Positions 15,700-25,788 of a DNA stretch of 47,049 bases are shown here, in pieces (position 1 is the first letter of the stretch; each line of letters opens with the position of its first letter). Position numbers and translations under genes: made by a program. The DNA lies in NCBI GenBank assembly GCA_041389525.1, contig JAWKRR010000056.1, positions 1 to 47,049 on the forward strand. The letters run 5' to 3'. The notes below the pieces were generated by a model. That model ran no database searches. It had not been told where the DNA came from and saw only the letters and a program-made list of their open reading frames with translations. This DNA is from JACKFB01 sp041389525 (GTDB lineage Bacteria > Myxococcota_A > UBA9042 > PHBI01 > JACKFB01).

Positions 15700-17656
15700 T
15701 CATGATGCGGCTACATCTGTGGCCACCGCGTCGTGGCCGGTCACCCGCTTAGCGTGCCTATTCACGGCGGGCGTCGCGCTGACCCATTCCCGCGCTGACG
15801 CAAGGAAGGGATCGGCCTCGCACCGACGAGGCCGCGCCGCACGTCGAGCAAGCCGCTCGTTCCGGCGCGAAGTTCGCTCAGTTCGGCATAGCAGCCTCCA
15901 ACGTGCGCAGGTGTTCCGCGTCCCGCTTGCCCGGTGTGCCGGTGACGCGCGTGCGGCGCGATGATGTACAGACGGTAGCGCCTGGGCATCGACGAAGTAG
16001 GCGAGATGATTATCCTGCGCTTCGGGCGAGCCATCGGCCGCATGGCCTGAGAAGTAGCTCGGAGCTTCCGGACGGTCACCCATGCCCGCTGGACTCGCGC
16101 CATGACCGCGCGACGCATAGCCCGGGCGATTTCGTGCGGTTGGGGCCTTCAGTGACACCTGAGAGGATGTCGAGCCGCATACACGCCTTCCAAGCCCTTG
16201 CTCGGCACCATCAATCCAAGTCCGAGAAAGCGCCCGTCGCCGATGACGAGGCCTCGGTACTGTACGGTCGAAGGTGACTTCGACGTGCCAGAGTTGCCCT
16301 TCGCGAATCGCGTACCGGTAGCGAACGCCCGGCCCGCATCCCGGCCCTCGAACGGTTCCTCCCGCTGAACGCACGGATTCCGCAGCCACTCCTATCTCCT
16401 GCGTGACGCAGCCTGGATCACCGTTTTCGACCGGGCGCGAGCTCCCAGGACGCGCTCGCAGACGCTCTTCTGGCCTCCGCACTTCGTCGCTCCGGCGCGA
16501 TTCGACGCTTGGCCACTACGGCAGCGCTGCGGGCGTCACCGTACGCCACGTTCGGACCCCTCCGCGTCGGTCACGCCGAAGTGCCAGCATCGCGGTAGTT
16601 CATCCGCTCGCGTCGAGCACTCGCTCCGACCCGTCCGGGGCCCTAATACGGAGCCCCGGAGAAGGCCCAAAGACGTCTGCGGTGCGCAGGTTGCAGCCCG
16701 AGGGTATCTCCACCAGCACCCGGCGGAGACGCCGGTCCAGTCCCACAGAAGGCAACGGAATCAGCCGGACCTGCAACTCGCAGCGTCGCCGGCAACCCGG
16801 CCACGCCCCACCAACGCGTCGATGAGCCCGTCGGCCCCGCCGAACCTTTTGCTAGGCGTTCGGCCGCCGCATCCCGCACCAGTACGGCCGCCTGAGAGGC
16901 CAGTTCGAGCGGCCACGGCGCGAATTGCGTCAATTTGGATGCAGCGAATGTCGAACAGCGCGTGGCTCGGCGGCGCGTCGTACCGCACCTGCACGAGATG
17001 TGGTTTCGGCGCCTGGCTGAAACGCCTGGCCGTGTCCGCCCTCGTTCACATCTTGAATCCGTCGGGTGCTCGCGTCGAAGCGGAGCGCGAGGCTCTCCAG
17101 CGTGCCCTGAGTTGGACATTGCAGCACGAGGCCGTCGCCTCGACTGCCGCCGCGTCCCGGTCGATGCACGCGGCCGCTGGCTAGCTTGGCTTTGCAGCCC
17201 ACCCGAGTCGATGCAAGCAGCGTCGCCCAGGCCATGTCGACAAGCCCTCGCGACCGAAGCTGATACAGGCCATGAGCGCCTGATGATCTGTGCGGCGCTC
17301 GCGAGATCCTGCTCGAGTCGTGGCGAACTCCCACGCGTACAGGAATGGCGTGACCCCGCGAAGAGATGCGGATGTACTGGCTTCCCCGTGCGGATATGGG
17401 CAACCTCGAAGGAATCCCGCCCCGCGCATCGAGATCATTGTTCGGCACCCAGTGCGACATTCGCTGCCCGCGCACCGCGACCGGCGCACCTAATGACGGG
17501 GTCTCTCTTCGAGCCACGCCAATCCGTTGCTGGCGCTGTCGTCCAGTTCTGCGCCGACCGCGCCCGCAGCCACTAGCGCCTGGAACACGCGAGCGGGTGG
17601 CGGCCACTGGGGAGTCCGTGGTAGCGGCTGTGGAGCGAACCTCAAGCACCAGCCAT
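15700..17656 (-). pseudogene. csb2: Type I-G CRISPR Csb2 (Cas5-Cas6-like, GSU0054 family), multiply frameshifted
   Basis: The probable start is ATG 17656, just after csb1. The N-terminal block 'RFAPQPLPRTPQWPPPARVFQALVAAG' is typical of Csb2. Further on come 'TLESLALRFDAS' and, near the C-terminus, 'PEAPSYFSGHAADGSPEAQDNHLAYFVDA' (in pieces) and 'RLYIIAPH', the conserved His-rich region. The last frame ends 'AVATDVAAS' at 15700. By family, this protein provides the Cas5 and Cas6 roles: it binds the crRNA handle and cuts pre-crRNA. Many frame changes separate the blocks. As written, no functional protein would be made. The length, about 650 codons, is somewhat large for the family, so the exact end is uncertain. 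Confidence 0.68.
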
Positions 17657-17659
17657 TGC

Positions 17660-18725
17660 AGATCCAGTGAACCACTTCAGCCTTGCCTTTCTTGTTCTTC
17701 GCTTCCAAGGCGTCCGCTTTGGCCAGGTCCTTATCGAACGCGACCACAGTCGTCTCCGACGCCGAACGCCCTAGCGGCCCGCCGCGCATAGTCCAGCAGC
17801 AGGCCACCGTCGAAGGACTCCTCCACACGCTGGCCGCTGCTCTACGGCGTGCCAGAGGGTGGGGGCGTCGACATCGGGAACCAGGATGCAGCCCTGTCGC
17901 AAGAACGGCTCGATGGGTTCGGTCGCGGCGAGCAGCGAAAGGCCCAGGACATAGCGTCTTAGCAGGTCGCCCTGGGCGCCATCGAGTCGCCTGAGGGCGA
18001 TCAGGTTCACAGTCACGTCACGTCGGATGGGGCCGCGCGCTACCACGCCGCCGTGGCTTCCCGTAGCGGGCACATGCATCGAACTGGCGCTGCGCAAGCG
18101 GGCTCTCCTTCTTCCCTTCCGCCTTCTCCTTTTCCTCCTCGCTGAAGACGTCCAGCGCCGCGTAGTCGAGCGGTGGGTTGTACTGGCGGAACGGGTCAGC
18201 GGATCCACATCCCAGGCGATGACGGACTGCACGATACGGGGCACTTGGCCGCCGTGCCGCGAGAGTCCCAGAATCTTCAAACACCAGCGAGGTCGGCGCT
18301 TCGCGATCTGCGTCGTCGTTTTTGCTGAGAAGCTGACGGAACGCGGCCTCAGTCGGGATTCGCAGACTCGTGGAGCACCACATCCCCGAGGCGATGCCCA
18401 ACCTCCAGCAGCGAGACCTCCATCTGGCTCTCCGCATCCTTCCCGACGCGGATCTCGACCTGGGGCACCAACTCTGCGAAGGGCGGGTGACGAAACATCG
18501 GCTCCATGCGGTTTGCCTGAGAGCCGACACTGTCGAGGACGACCCTTGTGCCATCCGAGAGCCGGTCGATGCTGTAGGGCTCGTCGTTACAAAAGTCGGC
18601 GGGAGAATACCCCGCCGTCGTTCTCGACCGGCTGCAGCTGCTGCGCCAAGTGCAGCGCGATGGGCCCTTGACGGTCCGAAGCCCAGGTGTCGAGCACATC
18701 GTTCGTGAGTTTCCAGCGTGGTCAT
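17660..18725 (-). pseudogene. csb1: Type I-G CRISPR Csb1 (Cas7-like, GSU0053 family), frameshifted
   Basis: ATG 18725 overlaps the csb3 stop as ATGA and gives 'MTTLETHERCARHLGF'. The Cas7-type core then appears across frames: 'YSIDRLSDGTRVVLDSVGSQANRMEPMF', 'FAELVPQVEIRVG', 'VSLLEVGHRLGDVV', 'RDVTVNLIALRRLDG', 'LLRRYVLGLSLLAATEPIEPFLRQGCILVPD', and near the end 'TTVVAFDKDLAKADALE'. Motifs are intact in sequence; only the frame changes. Csb1 forms the backbone that coats the crRNA in the I-G effector. The order cas3-csb3-csb1-csb2 and the overlapping ends indicate one operon on the minus strand. Confidence 0.82.
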
Positions 18726-19616
18726 GCAGCAGTCTCCTCGTTGGCAAAAGTGACGACCTTGTTCTTTCCAGACAGGTCGAGAAATGCGTAAGCCGGCCCC
18801 TGCGACGAGCACGCGCGAGCGGTACCGGCACCGGACCTCGCCAAATCGCGTAGCGGACCTTCCTGGTCTCGAATTCGTTCGACGCGCGGTACCCAGCCTG
18901 ATGGAACAGAGCAGCTCGACCAGCGGTGATGCCAGCAGCTTGATGGTGTCGTGATTGTTGGGTGAAAAAGCCCACGTCCAGGGCGGTCCAGCCACCCCGG
19001 GATCGAAGTTGAAGCTGCCTCCCATGGCGACGAGCGCATCGAAGGTCCGCCAGACCATCGCGCCGCTCATGCCACAGCGAAGCCACGCCTGCCTGATGGC
19101 CCGTTCTTTGTCCGTCGCTCCACCCCGCGAAGCATCGTCGTTGCTATGCCGAACGCGTCCCGCGGCCCCGCGTAGAGCTTGAACTTGTTCCTGCGCGATC
19201 CATCACACCAGTGCGTGATTTCGGAGTGGGTTCCGTCGGGGTCGGTCAGGCGGATGGGCAACATGCTCCAATCGGCTCGCCTGCAGGAAGTCTTCCGAAA
19301 CGCGCGGTGGAGCCGCGCCAGGTCCCTGGAAGCGTCCTCGCCCTGTGCCGCGTTGCCGCGCAGCCCGCTAGGATTTCTTCTCCTTCACGGGGTCGATAGC
19401 CATCTGGCGCGAAACTGCCGATTTCGGCGTTCCCAAGGAAGTCCATTACGACCTCGAACAGGTTGTCAGGCCCCGGCCCTGAGAGGTGAATAGCCGGCCT
19501 GATCGCCCCAGTCGAAGCCAGCTCCACCGCCGACCGGCACCCCTGCCACGATGAAACTGGCGCGTTGGCGATCACGGGGTTGAACACGTCCACCGGGATC
19601 GAGGCGGCACCAGTCG
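18722..19616 (-). pseudogene. csb3: Type I-G CRISPR Csb3 (large-subunit-like), frameshifted
   Basis: About 298 codons, read through several frames. Blocks are 'AASIPVDVFNP', 'GFDWGDQAGY', 'DNLFEVVMDFLGNAEIGSFAPDGY', 'PIRLTDPDGTHSEITHWCDGSRRNKFKLYAG', 'GGSFNFDPGVAGPPWTWAFSPNNHDTIKLLASPLVELLCSIRLG' (partly) and the end 'LSGKNKVVTFANEETAA'. This pattern fits Csb3 of subtype I-G/I-U. The start is uncertain; a natural 'MTGAASIPVD' near 19616 is likely. The stop TGA 18722-18724 overlaps csb1. Its expected role is in the crRNA effector, perhaps as the Cas8-like subunit that recognises the PAM. Confidence 0.72.
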
Positions 19617-19619
19617 AGG

Positions 19620-22393
19620 TCTTCCTGGGCTGCGGCGGACGCGCCGTTGTCCCGCGAGGGCTTGCGCGTCGGCCGTTCGCAGCAGCGCCTCCCACCATGC
19701 CAGTCCCCACGGTCCCCACGCCCTCTGCAGACGAATGAGTGCAGTGCCACCTCACGCGCCGCTCCGCAGGTTTGCCGGTGGAGCATCAGCCCCATTGGCC
19801 GCGATGAACGGACGAGCGAATCCGTGGTGAGCAGCTACTAGATGCTGGACGGCTTCGTGATCGGCGGTCGAGAGCGAGACAAATTCCTCGTCCTGAGCGA
19901 CAAGCGGCAGCGAGCTGAATTCCTGTGTCGGTACCATCGAGCAGCTCTGATCGATGCCGGCGCCAGTCTTTGCGTAGATTCCGTCACGCAGCGGAAGGCG
20001 CGCGCCAGACGTCTGCGCGCTTGCCGGCGTCGTGGAGGCGCGCCGCCAGAGTCAGGACGGTGCTCTCGCGCCGATTGAGGCCCACTCGGTGCGCGACCCT
20101 TCGCCACGCGCAGTTATCCATGCGGATGTTCATCTAGAAGTTGTCAATGTCCGGTGCTCGCCGCCGCTCCGCCGTTCACCGGGACAGGGTGACGGCCTTC
20201 CACTTGTAGACGACCAGCGACCGCAAGACTCCACCCCCGCTGCCTTCGCTCCAGGGCGCACTCAAATCGCGGGTACCACGACTGCGACTTCAGGCCGGAC
20301 TCAGTGGCGTCCTCAACAGCGACACGAAATGCGACCGCCGGCCGCTCGCGGTCACTCGACGGCGCCGCCGCGACCCAGGCTGTCATTGTCATCCGCCGAG
20401 CGTCGCGGGCTCGGCGCTCGTCCAGCATTCCGCCACCGATTCGCGAGTCCACGACTAGACGACCGTCGATAGCTCGCGGCTGAGGGTCTTCTTGGCGCCT
20501 GGCTCCTGCCATCCTCCACAAGATTCGCCAGCGTCCAGGTCCGGCGCCACCTCATTCGCGCGGTTGAGCGAGATGACGCGCTGTCGCCCTCTCTCTGCCT
20601 TGGTCGGAGGCCGCACCTGGGAGGAAGCCGCGCCCCGCTGATCTCTGAGGTGCTCGGCTGCTTCGCCTTCGTCTCACTGAGCAGCTTCACCGCGCGTCCC
20701 AGAAGCTACTTCATGACCAGATCGGTCGCGGCCCTCAGCACCTCACTCGATGCGGCGGGCCGCCTTCGAAGAATCGGGCCGTAGGGTCTGCTTTGCGTCA
20801 CTGACCTCGAAAGGCGGGGATGTGCGTCCGCCACACCACCTCGGTCTCGGGTTGCTGGCGGCAGCCAGCCGCGGATCCAGGGCGCGACCTCCGGGCGGCC
20901 GGTATGCTCGACCAAAGGTCATGGACCACGCGTCTACCAGCGGCCGCGTCAACTCGGGGCGCAACGGCGCTGCTGTTGCTGCGGATGCACCGCGCGATCA
21001 CCATGCGTCCTCCACGCGGTCTTCTGCTTCAGCTCCAGCAGGCCGGCGATGCTCGCGTCATACCGTCCGCCGGGCATCGCGGGCAGTGCCTCAACGAGAG
21101 CACCGAAGATACTAAGACGCCTGGATCGCCCACTACTGCGGCCTCGCCGCGCGGATCGTCCGGCGCGAACATCGACCACGTCAGCCTCACCGCGACCCCG
21201 CCGATTCACGCGGCCGAGCCTTGAACCATGCGCCCCACGCGACAACGTCACAGACCATAGTCATCCGCGTCGATGTCGACGCCCACCTCGCCTGCCGATG
21301 TCGCGAATGCACCGCAGAACCTGTGGGTTCGCCGGGCAGGTCGCCCGCGACCCTCCAGGGCAGATGAAAACCGAGGTCCTCAAGACGCTCGATCCCCAAC
21401 TGCGCTCGTGACCCTGCTGGCGCCCACCAGCAACCTGTCGAGATGCAGGAGCCGGGTCTCCCCGGCTGGACCAGCTTCCTCAAGCCGCATCTTTGGCTCT
21501 TTCGGCATCGATCCGCCTCGCACAGAACACGATACAGGTCCGCGCCTGATCGCCGCCCGTCACCGCCGAGATACGCCTCGTCAGCCAGCGCCGTATTGAT
21601 CAGCCTTCGCTCGAGTTGGCGCGCACCTCCACCCGTTTCAGCCCGCAGGCGCTGCATCATTCCGGTGATCGCGATCGGCGGGCACCATCGTGAGTACCTG
21701 CTGACCACCTCCGCCGGTGGCTGACAGCGCGAGCAACCCCGAACGAGGGATCACCGCTCGTCGCGCCACATCGCGGGGCCAGAACGCGTCACCGCTGCTG
21801 GTGATGGCCTCCATCAGCGCTTCGAACGGTGGCACTAGGTGCGCTTCATCGAGGATAACGCCGTCACGCAGCAGCGCCGCCTGATAGGGGCGCATCTTCC
21901 GGAGTCACCCCGTAGCCTTCGAAAAGAAGCCGGGAGCCGATCATGTCCACGGTTCCGACGACGATGGCCGGCGAGCCGGGGTCCTCGAGCCAAAGCCTGT
22001 TGTCTTGAAACTGTCCGCAGGGTCGAGATTTCCGGGAGCGGACCCCGTTCGAGTCCGAGTGCCAGCTTTGGCCTCGGGCGTGCGCTCGATCCAGCGGCGC
22101 GCCTTTCTCGGCTTCGGCCGTGGACTGGGTCGATGACCGCGCAGATCCGTCATCGACGAGGCGGCGCGGGATTGGGCACCCAAGGCCCGCGCGATACGAA
22201 CGATACGAACGACCGACGTCTTGCCGAAGCCGGTGGGCAGGTCGAGCGCACGATCGGGATGCGCTCCGGCCAGAAATTCCTGCATCAGTTCAAGCTGCCA
22301 CGGAAACGGGCGCTCCCCCGGTCGCAGTCCCATCGCGCCGGCCAACCACTCCGCGCCACGGTCCATCAGGCCTGCTGCCTCGCTAGTCGTCAT
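19620..22393 (-). pseudogene. cas3: Type I-G Cas3 helicase-nuclease with C-terminal HD domain, multiply frameshifted
   Basis: ATG 22393 follows GAAGGA. Motifs run in order: 'PFPWQLELMQEF', Walker A 'DLPTGFGKTSVV', DEAH box 'VILDEAHLVPPFEALMEA', motif III 'GLLALSATG', then 'CDVVAW' and motif VI 'RLGRVNRRG'. The HD nuclease follows near 20025 ('LAARLHDAGKRADVW') and 'HLVAAHHGFARPF'. The end 'WGPWGLAWWEALLRTADAQALA' lies near 19680-19640. An HD domain after the helicase fits I-G Cas3. About 925 codons in total, with ten or so frame changes. All motifs survive in sequence, which suggests errors or very recent damage. Cas3 unwinds and degrades target DNA after recruitment by the effector. Confidence 0.85.
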
Positions 22394-22450
22394 CGAGATT
22401 CCTTCGCGCGCCCTCGTCGGGGATCGAGAGCCTGTTCTGCCATCGGCCCC

Positions 22451-22500
22451 AATGTAAACTCGCACTGAACGGAAGTTCAACACCTGCCTCGGTCGATTTT
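22451..22500 (-). promoter_or_regulatory. cas3 promoter region with inverted repeat and shared 14-bp motif
   Basis: On the minus strand TTGAAC, 17 nt, then TTACAT form a promoter-like pair about 65-90 nt before the cas3 start. The palindrome TGAAC-GGAA-GTTCA (22466-22479) overlaps the -35 box. Just upstream, CCTCGGTCGATTTT (plus strand, 22487-22500) recurs at 23707-23720. These are candidate sites for the WYL or XRE regulator. Confidence 0.45.
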
Positions 22501-22557
22501 TCGCGCATCCCCGCCTCTGGCGCGGACCCGTGGCCGCCAACTACGCAGTCAGTGCTT

Positions 22558-22720
22558 CCGGGGTATCGAATCCCCCCCAGGACGCCCCAACCGCGTACTT
22601 GGCGGGGGAACACCCCGCGACGCCCCGACCACGTACTTGAGGGGGTGTAACACCCCCCAAGTACGCCCTGACCGCGTCCTCGGGGGGTATCGGATAGTCC
22701 CCGACGCCGCCCGACGCGCC
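22558..22720. repeat. Imperfect tandem repeats (about 41 bp) with G/C hairpins
   Basis: Three to four copies of a unit, each combining a GGGGGTA...CACCCCC palindrome with 'GACCGCGTACTTG'-like spacer sequence, fill the gap between cas3 and the unknown gene at 22758. The units alternate 'CGCGTACTTG', 'CACGTACTTG' and 'CGCGTCCTCG'. They could form a series of stem-loops behind the unknown gene, which would terminate it before cas3. Confidence 0.6.
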
Positions 22721-22757
22721 GCGACGCGGGGGTGGAGGCGGGTCGAGGACGCGGGGC

Positions 22758-23573
22758 TCACGCGCTGGGATCTTCCGGCAGCGGGTCCATGCCGGCCTCA
22801 ATCTCGCCGCTTTGCGGGTCGACGTCCGGCATGCCGCGGCGGTTTCGGAAGCTGGCCGCCAGGGCGCGCTGCTGCGCCAGCACCGGGCCCAGCAGCGCCT
22901 CGCGGCCGCGCTGGCTGTCCTCGTCGTCGCCGGCGTAGCGGCCCAGGACGACCGCCGCGTAGCGCACCAGCTCGCGGTGCATCTTGGCCCGCTCGGCGCG
23001 GATGGCGTCCCAGCTCGGCGCGCTCGGCGGCGTCGCCTGGGCCAGCTCGGCGCCGAACGCGGTGTTGAGGGAATGCAGGTGCTTCACGTAGGGCTCGAGG
23101 CCCAGGGTCTTCGCTTCGGCGGCGAGGTCGCCACCGGGCGCGAGCCGCTTTACCAACAAAGCGACACTTTCGTGCTCCTCGACATACGAGAGTGACGTCA
23201 CATACGACACGCCGCGCGGCAGCAGCTCGCGTTCGATTCGCGCCGCCGCCTTGATGGCAGGGTCTGCGTCATCGGGCCCACCCGCGATGGCCAGCCGCGC
23301 GCCGACAGCGGCCATCATGGCGCTCATCGTGCGGTCGACCTGCGCGTCCATGGTGTCCGCCTGTGGCCCGTAAAGCGGCTGAAAGCGCGCCTTGCGATAG
23401 CGCAGCTCCATATCCCGGGTCGCCGTGGCGAGCGCCAAGACGACATCCGCCCGCTGAACCGCGTCGGCATCGCCCAGCGCCTTCGCGGCGGCCACAGCCT
23501 GCCGCATCGCATACGCGGCCCGCCCGCTGGGGAACTTGTACATGGTGATGAAATCTTCGTGCTGAACCGGCAT
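22758..23573 (-). CDS. Conserved-looking hypothetical protein inside the CRISPR locus
   Basis: A 271-residue protein from ATG 23573 with AAGGA 8 nt upstream. It is mostly helical and rich in Ala, Arg and Glu; no signal peptide or membrane segment is seen. Features include 'MYKFPSGRAAYAMRQAVAAAKALGDADAVQRADVVLALA'-type helices, 'YVTSLSYVEEHESVALLVKRLAPGGDL', and an acidic end 'DPLPEDPSA'. The frame is intact, with no catalytic motif that I recognise. It lies between cas3 and cas4-cas1, on the strand of cas3 and divergent from cas4-cas1. A shared 14-bp motif precedes both it and cas3. It could be an unlisted accessory of the I-G system or a passenger gene. Confidence 0.75.
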   Translation of the reverse strand: MPVQHEDFITMYKFPSGRAAYAMRQAVAAAKALGDADAVQRADVVLALATATRDMELRYRKARFQPLYGPQADTMDAQVDRTMSAMMAAVGARLAIAGGPDDADPAIKAAARIERELLPRGVSYVTSLSYVEEHESVALLVKRLAPGGDLAAEAKTLGLEPYVKHLHSLNTAFGAELAQATPPSAPSWDAIRAERAKMHRELVRYAAVVLGRYAGDDEDSQRGREALLGPVLAQQRALAASFRNRRGMPDVDPQSGEIEAGMDPLPEDPSA

Positions 23574-23706
23574 GAGCGTGTCCTTGTCGTTAGTGCGCGC
23601 CCGGCGAAGGGCGTGATGGTGATGAACTCCTGAAAGGCTACGACCACGGCCACAAGGCCATAGAACGCCTCCGTGGTAGCCCGTCGAGCGCAGCCTGTCA
23701 CCCCCA

Positions 23707-23720
23707 CCTCGGTCGATTTT
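23707..23720. promoter_or_regulatory. Second copy of the 14-bp motif CCTCGGTCGATTTT
   Basis: This exact copy of 22487-22500 lies in the divergent region, 37 nt before the cas4-cas1 start and about 134 nt before the unknown minus-strand gene. Flanking bases also resemble each other (TCA-C-CC before it). It may be a common regulator site for the locus. Confidence 0.4.
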
Positions 23721-23756
23721 CTGGACCGTCCGGCCGCGGGGAGTTCCGATAGGGCG

Positions 23757-25433
23757 ATGAACACTGAACTCCTACCGGCACGGATGCTCAACGAGTGGAC
23801 CTATTGCGAGCGCCTCGGGGTGCTGGAGTGGCTGCACGGCGAGTTCGACGACAACGCGGACACGGTCGAGGGGACGTGGCAGCACCGACGGGTCGATCAG
23901 CCCGGGAAGGCGTTGCCGGAGGCCGAGCTAGCCGGCGAGCCGATGGACGAGCCGTTTCGGACGCGCTCGGTGTGGCTCTCCAGCGATGCCGAAGGCTTGA
24001 CCGCGAAGGTGGATGTGGTCGAGGTGCGTGACGGCGTGGCGATTCCCGTGGATACAAAGAAGGGTTGGCCGGCGCCGCGGAGCGAGGGCGGCGTGTGGGA
24101 GCCCGAGCGGGTGCAGCTCTGCGCGCAGGGGCTGGTACTGCGCGACGCGGGATACGCCTGCGACCACGGCTACATCTGGTTCGTCGGCGCTCGGCGGCGG
24201 GTACGGGTGGACTTTGACGAGGCGTTGGTGGCGCGGACGCGCGCGCTGGTCGCGGACTTTCGCGGCGTCGCGGCGCGGGGCGAGTTGCCGCCGCCACTGG
24301 TGGACAGTCCGAAATGCCCTCGATGCAGTCTCGTGGGGATCTGCTTGCCCGACGAGACGACGCTGTTGGCGCGGCAAGCCGAGATCGAGCCAGATGCAGT
24401 CGAGCTGCGACAGCTGATGGCGCCTGCGACGGACACGTGGCCGCTGTACGTGACCGCGCAGGGGGCGCGGGTGGGTGTCGAAAAGGGCGTCGTGGTGGTG
24501 CGATCAGAAGACGCGGACACGGTGCGGGCACGGCTTGGCGAGTTGTCCGAGATCGCGGTGTTCGGCAACGCGCAGGTCAGCTCGCAAGCCCTCGGCGCTG
24601 CGATGCGAGAGGGCGTGCCCGTCCACTGGTTCAGCTACGGCGGGTGGTTCGTAGGGACCGCGCGCGGCCACTGGCACAAGAACGTCGTGCTGCGTCAGGC
24701 GCAGTATGAGGTGGCTGCGGACAAGGAGCGCGCGCTCGCGGTCGCGAGGGAGATGGTGCGGAGCAAAATCCGCAATCAGCGGACGATGCTGCGGCGCAAC
24801 AGCGAAGGCGGCGCCGACAAGGTCGCGCTGCGCGAGATGGCGCGACTGGCGAAGGCCGCCCGCGCGGCCGACGACGCGGCGACGCTGCTGGGGGTCGAAG
24901 GCGCGGCGGCGCGGGCCTACTTCCAGGCGTTCAGCGGGATGCTTCGCGGGCGGGTCGGGGGCGAGTTCAGCTTCGAAGGGCGGAACCGTCGACCGCCGCG
25001 CGACCCGGTCAACGCGCTGCTGAGCTACGCGTATGCGCTGCTCACGAAGGACGCGACGGCGGCCGTGGCGGGGGCCGGCTTCGATCCGTACATGGGCTTC
25101 TACCACCGCCCGCGCTACGGGAAGCCGGCGCTCGGCTTGGACCTGATGGAGGAGTTCCGCGCGATCGTCGCGGATTCGGTGGTGCTGTCGGCCATCAACG
25201 GGGGCGAGGTGGACGAGGCGAGCTTCATCGTCCGGGCGGACGGCTGCAATCTGACGGACGCTGGGCGCCGCGCGTTCCTGCGGGCGTATGAGCGGCGCCT
25301 GGGACAAGAGATCCGGCACCCGCTCTTCGGGTACCAGGCCACGTGGCGGCGCGTGCTGGACGTCCAGGCGCGGCTGTTGGGACGGCACGTGATGGGCGAG
25401 ACGCCGCGCTACGTGCCGATCGAGACGCGTTGA
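23757..25433 (+). CDS. cas4-cas1: Cas4-Cas1 fusion, CRISPR adaptation nuclease/integrase
   Basis: A 558-residue fusion starting at ATG 23757 with AGGG just upstream. The frame extends 28 codons further up but lacks a better start. Residues 1-205 are Cas4: 'LLPARMLNEWTYCERLGVLEW', 'TAKVDVVEV', 'PVDTKKGWP' (RecB nuclease residues), 'ERVQLCAQGLVLRDAGY', and the Fe-S cysteines 'CPRCSLVGIC' with the Cys of 'YCERL'. Residues about 220-558 are Cas1: 'LLGVEGAAARAYF' (Glu), 'GFYHRPRYGKPALGLDLMEEFR' (His and the acidic pair). Cas4 trims prespacers and helps choose the PAM end; Cas1 integrates them. This fusion is characteristic of type I-G. The frame is intact, unlike the effector genes. Confidence 0.97.
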   Translation: MNTELLPARMLNEWTYCERLGVLEWLHGEFDDNADTVEGTWQHRRVDQPGKALPEAELAGEPMDEPFRTRSVWLSSDAEGLTAKVDVVEVRDGVAIPVDTKKGWPAPRSEGGVWEPERVQLCAQGLVLRDAGYACDHGYIWFVGARRRVRVDFDEALVARTRALVADFRGVAARGELPPPLVDSPKCPRCSLVGICLPDETTLLARQAEIEPDAVELRQLMAPATDTWPLYVTAQGARVGVEKGVVVVRSEDADTVRARLGELSEIAVFGNAQVSSQALGAAMREGVPVHWFSYGGWFVGTARGHWHKNVVLRQAQYEVAADKERALAVAREMVRSKIRNQRTMLRRNSEGGADKVALREMARLAKAARAADDAATLLGVEGAAARAYFQAFSGMLRGRVGGEFSFEGRNRRPPRDPVNALLSYAYALLTKDATAAVAGAGFDPYMGFYHRPRYGKPALGLDLMEEFRAIVADSVVLSAINGGEVDEASFIVRADGCNLTDAGRRAFLRAYERRLGQEIRHPLFGYQATWRRVLDVQARLLGRHVMGETPRYVPIETR

Positions 25434-25494
25434 GGGGGACAGGGGCCGGGCGGCCTGCGCTGGCTGGCTAATCGGCCACGGACGGGAGGCTGAG

Positions 25495-25788
25495 ATGGAG
25501 CGAGCGACGATCCTGGTGTGCTACGACATCTGCGACCCGAAGCGCCTGAAGAAGGTCTTCGACACCTGCAAGGCCTTCGGTCAGCACTTGCAGTACAGCG
25601 TGTTTCGGTGTGATCTCACCGCCAAGCGACGCGCCGAGCTGGTCGCCAAGTTGGACCGGCTCATCCACCATGACGAGGACCAAGTGCTGTTCGTGACGGT
25701 CGGTCGCCCCGAGGGTCGCGCGCGCAAAGCGTTCGAGACGCTGGGCAAGCCGTACCGACCCGTAGTTCCCGGCCCGGTGATCGTATGA
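25495..25788 (+). CDS. cas2: Cas2, CRISPR integration complex subunit
   Basis: A 97-residue protein with GGGAGGCTGAG before ATG 25495. It begins 'ATILVCYDICDPKRLKKVFDTC', the ferredoxin-like first strand with the conserved Asp, and continues 'LQYSVFRCDLT' and 'HHDEDQVLFVTVG'. Full length for the family and intact. It bridges two Cas1 dimers when a new spacer is inserted. It lies 61 nt after cas4-cas1, in the same direction, and ahead of the array. Confidence 0.96.
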   Translation: MERATILVCYDICDPKRLKKVFDTCKAFGQHLQYSVFRCDLTAKRRAELVAKLDRLIHHDEDQVLFVTVGRPEGRARKAFETLGKPYRPVVPGPVIV

